The position numbers and the translations under genes were made by a program. The notes beneath the pieces are model-generated. The model saw only the letters and a list, made by a program, of their open reading frames with translations, did not search any database and was not told where the DNA came from. Positions 6,798 to 8,053 of a stretch of DNA of 8,053 bases are shown here, piece after piece; position 1 is the stretch's first letter, and every line of letters begins with the position of its first letter. The DNA comes from CAZSTA01 sp964609495 [NCBI: uncultured bacterium] (GTDB taxonomy: Bacteria; CAZSTA01), in NCBI GenBank assembly GCA_964609495.1, contig CAZSTA010000171.1, positions 1 through 8,053 on the forward strand, in the 5' to 3' direction.

Positions 6798-8053
6798 ATG
6801 GAACTTACCGAAATTGAAAAAGCCTTAATTTCCGCTATGGAGGAATTTGAGATCATCGATGCCCATGAGCATTTGGGTCCTGAGAAGCGTCGAGTTGAAG
6901 CGGAGGTGGATGTATTCACCCTCTTTTCTCACTACACTCGTGGCGATCTTATGGTAGCAAGGATGAGTGAAGCTGATTATCAGTCTCTCTTCAATCGGAG
7001 CATACCCTTGGAGCGTCGTTGGGCACTCTTTGCCCCCTATTGGGAACAGATTAGATGGGGATCCTATGCCCGAGCCGCTCTTTTGGCGGCGCAGAAGTTC
7101 TACGATTTCGATGATATCAATGAGGAAACATACCAGCCTCTCTCTAAGGCCATGCAGGAGGCTAACAAGTCTGGGATCTATGAGCGGGTGCTACGGGATG
7201 CGTGTAAAATTCGCACTGCTCTTACCCAATGCGGTTCCACGGAGCTTGGCACTCCCCTTCTCACCCCGGTAATGCCGATGGTCTATGAGATGGAGACCTG
7301 GGAGGAATTATCGCATCCGAAAATGTGGAGCCCATTATCACGCCCGGTCTTTGACTCTGGGACAAAGATTCGTTCATTGGATGATTATCTTGATGCTGTC
7401 CGAAGCTATGTTCTCCGCGTCAAGGACGAGGGCGCTGTTGGGTTGAAAATGATCTCGAATCCTTATAAGGCGCCTAGTCGTGAGGAAGCACTTAGCGCTT
7501 TCGAGCGCCTGCGTAAGGGCACCGAGTCACGTCTATCAACCTATCAGTCTCATCCTCCGATTCCCTTGCCAAATCCTCTGAGGGATTATGTGGTTGATGA
7601 GACGATCTCATTTGCTACTAAGCAGGATCTTGTCATTGCGGTGCATACTGGTTACTGGGGTGATTTTAGAGTGCTGGATCCCCTTCATATGATCCCGATC
7701 CTCCAGCGACATCCAAAGACAAGGTTTGACATCTACCATCTTGGCTATCCCTGGGTAAGGGAGAGCCTTATGCTCGGTAAAGGTTTTCCCAATGTGTGGC
7801 TTAACCTGTGCTGGACACATATAATCTCTCAGCTTTTCGCTACGTCTGCATTAGACGAGGCTATTGACCTAATACCTATGAATAAGCTCTTAGCTTTTGG
7901 GGGAGATTATGGTACTCCAGTGGAAAAAGTTTATGGGCATCTGGTAATGGCTCGGGAGGATGTAGCTCGAGTTCTGGCAAGGAGAATCAGGGAAGGACAG
8001 ATGACTGAGACCCAAGCGCTTGGACTGGCTCGAAAATGGTTCTGGGAAAATCC
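6798..8053 (+). CDS. Amidohydrolase-superfamily metal-dependent hydrolase (3' end outside window)
   Basis: Open from ATG 6798 to the right edge, 418 full codons with no stop. GGAG (6788-6791) sits 6 nt before the ATG. The metal-site residues of a TIM-barrel amidohydrolase appear in order: H23 and H25 in DAHEHLG (strand 1), K217 in GLKMIS (strand 4 lysine), H283 in AVHTGYW, H314 in YHLGYPW and D370 in FGGDYG. This layout fits the Amidohydro_2/COG2159 group and its uronate-isomerase-like relatives. The closing ARKWFWENP helix suggests only a few residues are missing. No signal peptide. Known members are lactonases, decarboxylases, isomerases and amide or ester hydrolases, so the reaction cannot be named. 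Its place after two glycosidase-like genes suggests it processes a released sugar acid, lactone or derivative in the cytoplasm, which is inference. Confidence 0.8.
   Translation, partial: MELTEIEKALISAMEEFEIIDAHEHLGPEKRRVEAEVDVFTLFSHYTRGDLMVARMSEADYQSLFNRSIPLERRWALFAPYWEQIRWGSYARAALLAAQKFYDFDDINEETYQPLSKAMQEANKSGIYERVLRDACKIRTALTQCGSTELGTPLLTPVMPMVYEMETWEELSHPKMWSPLSRPVFDSGTKIRSLDDYLDAVRSYVLRVKDEGAVGLKMISNPYKAPSREEALSAFERLRKGTESRLSTYQSHPPIPLPNPLRDYVVDETISFATKQDLVIAVHTGYWGDFRVLDPLHMIPILQRHPKTRFDIYHLGYPWVRESLMLGKGFPNVWLNLCWTHIISQLFATSALDEAIDLIPMNKLLAFGGDYGTPVEKVYGHLVMAREDVARVLARRIREGQMTETQALGLARKWFWEN

Noticed and set aside
6967-7272. 101-codon plus-strand frame in another phase
   Set aside because: Lies inside the amidohydrolase gene, whose own frame shows the full metal-site motif set.
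7608-7820. Minus-strand frame near the right end
   Set aside because: Antisense to the amidohydrolase segment holding H283 and H314; no recognisable product.

Overview
The window carries parts of two gene groups from what looks like an uncultivated or poorly characterised, AT-leaning bacterium. The genes use strong Shine-Dalgarno sequences and sigma70-like promoters, and AGA/AGG/ATA codons are common. An SLBB-domain protein of the polysaccharide-export type suggests an envelope with an outer membrane or an elaborate surface polysaccharide system. The phylum cannot be fixed from the sequence alone.

Region 1 (1-2657, + strand) is the 3' part of a very long gene. It encodes at least ten tandem SLBB (soluble ligand-binding beta-grasp) domains of about 82-88 residues each, followed by one C-terminal amphipathic helix. 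The reading frame is open at the left edge, so the N-terminus and probably more repeats lie outside. A hairpin at 2665-2714 separates this gene from the convergent gene to its right.

Region 2 (2725-8053) looks like a carbohydrate-degradation locus arranged around a 305-bp divergent promoter region (3790-4094). Leftward runs a DUF2961/GH172-type glycosidase. Rightward runs an apparent operon of three genes: a GH127-like (beta-L-arabinofuranosidase-like) protein, a BNR/Asp-box sialidase-like six-bladed propeller, and a metal-dependent amidohydrolase with an HxH...K...H...H...D metal site. The amidohydrolase is cut by the right edge, probably only a few residues before its end. None of the four proteins shows a signal peptide, so the simplest reading is intracellular breakdown of an imported, furanose-containing oligosaccharide. 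The amidohydrolase would then process a released acid, lactone or ring-modified sugar. The substrate is inference.

The divergent region holds a good promoter in each direction, and several copies of ATAGC/GCTAT overlap or flank them, a candidate shared operator. No tRNA, rRNA, CRISPR array, transposase or attachment site was seen. The items most worth a second look are the unusually long SLBB array and the GH172/GH127-like pairing with a sialidase-like protein and an amidohydrolase.
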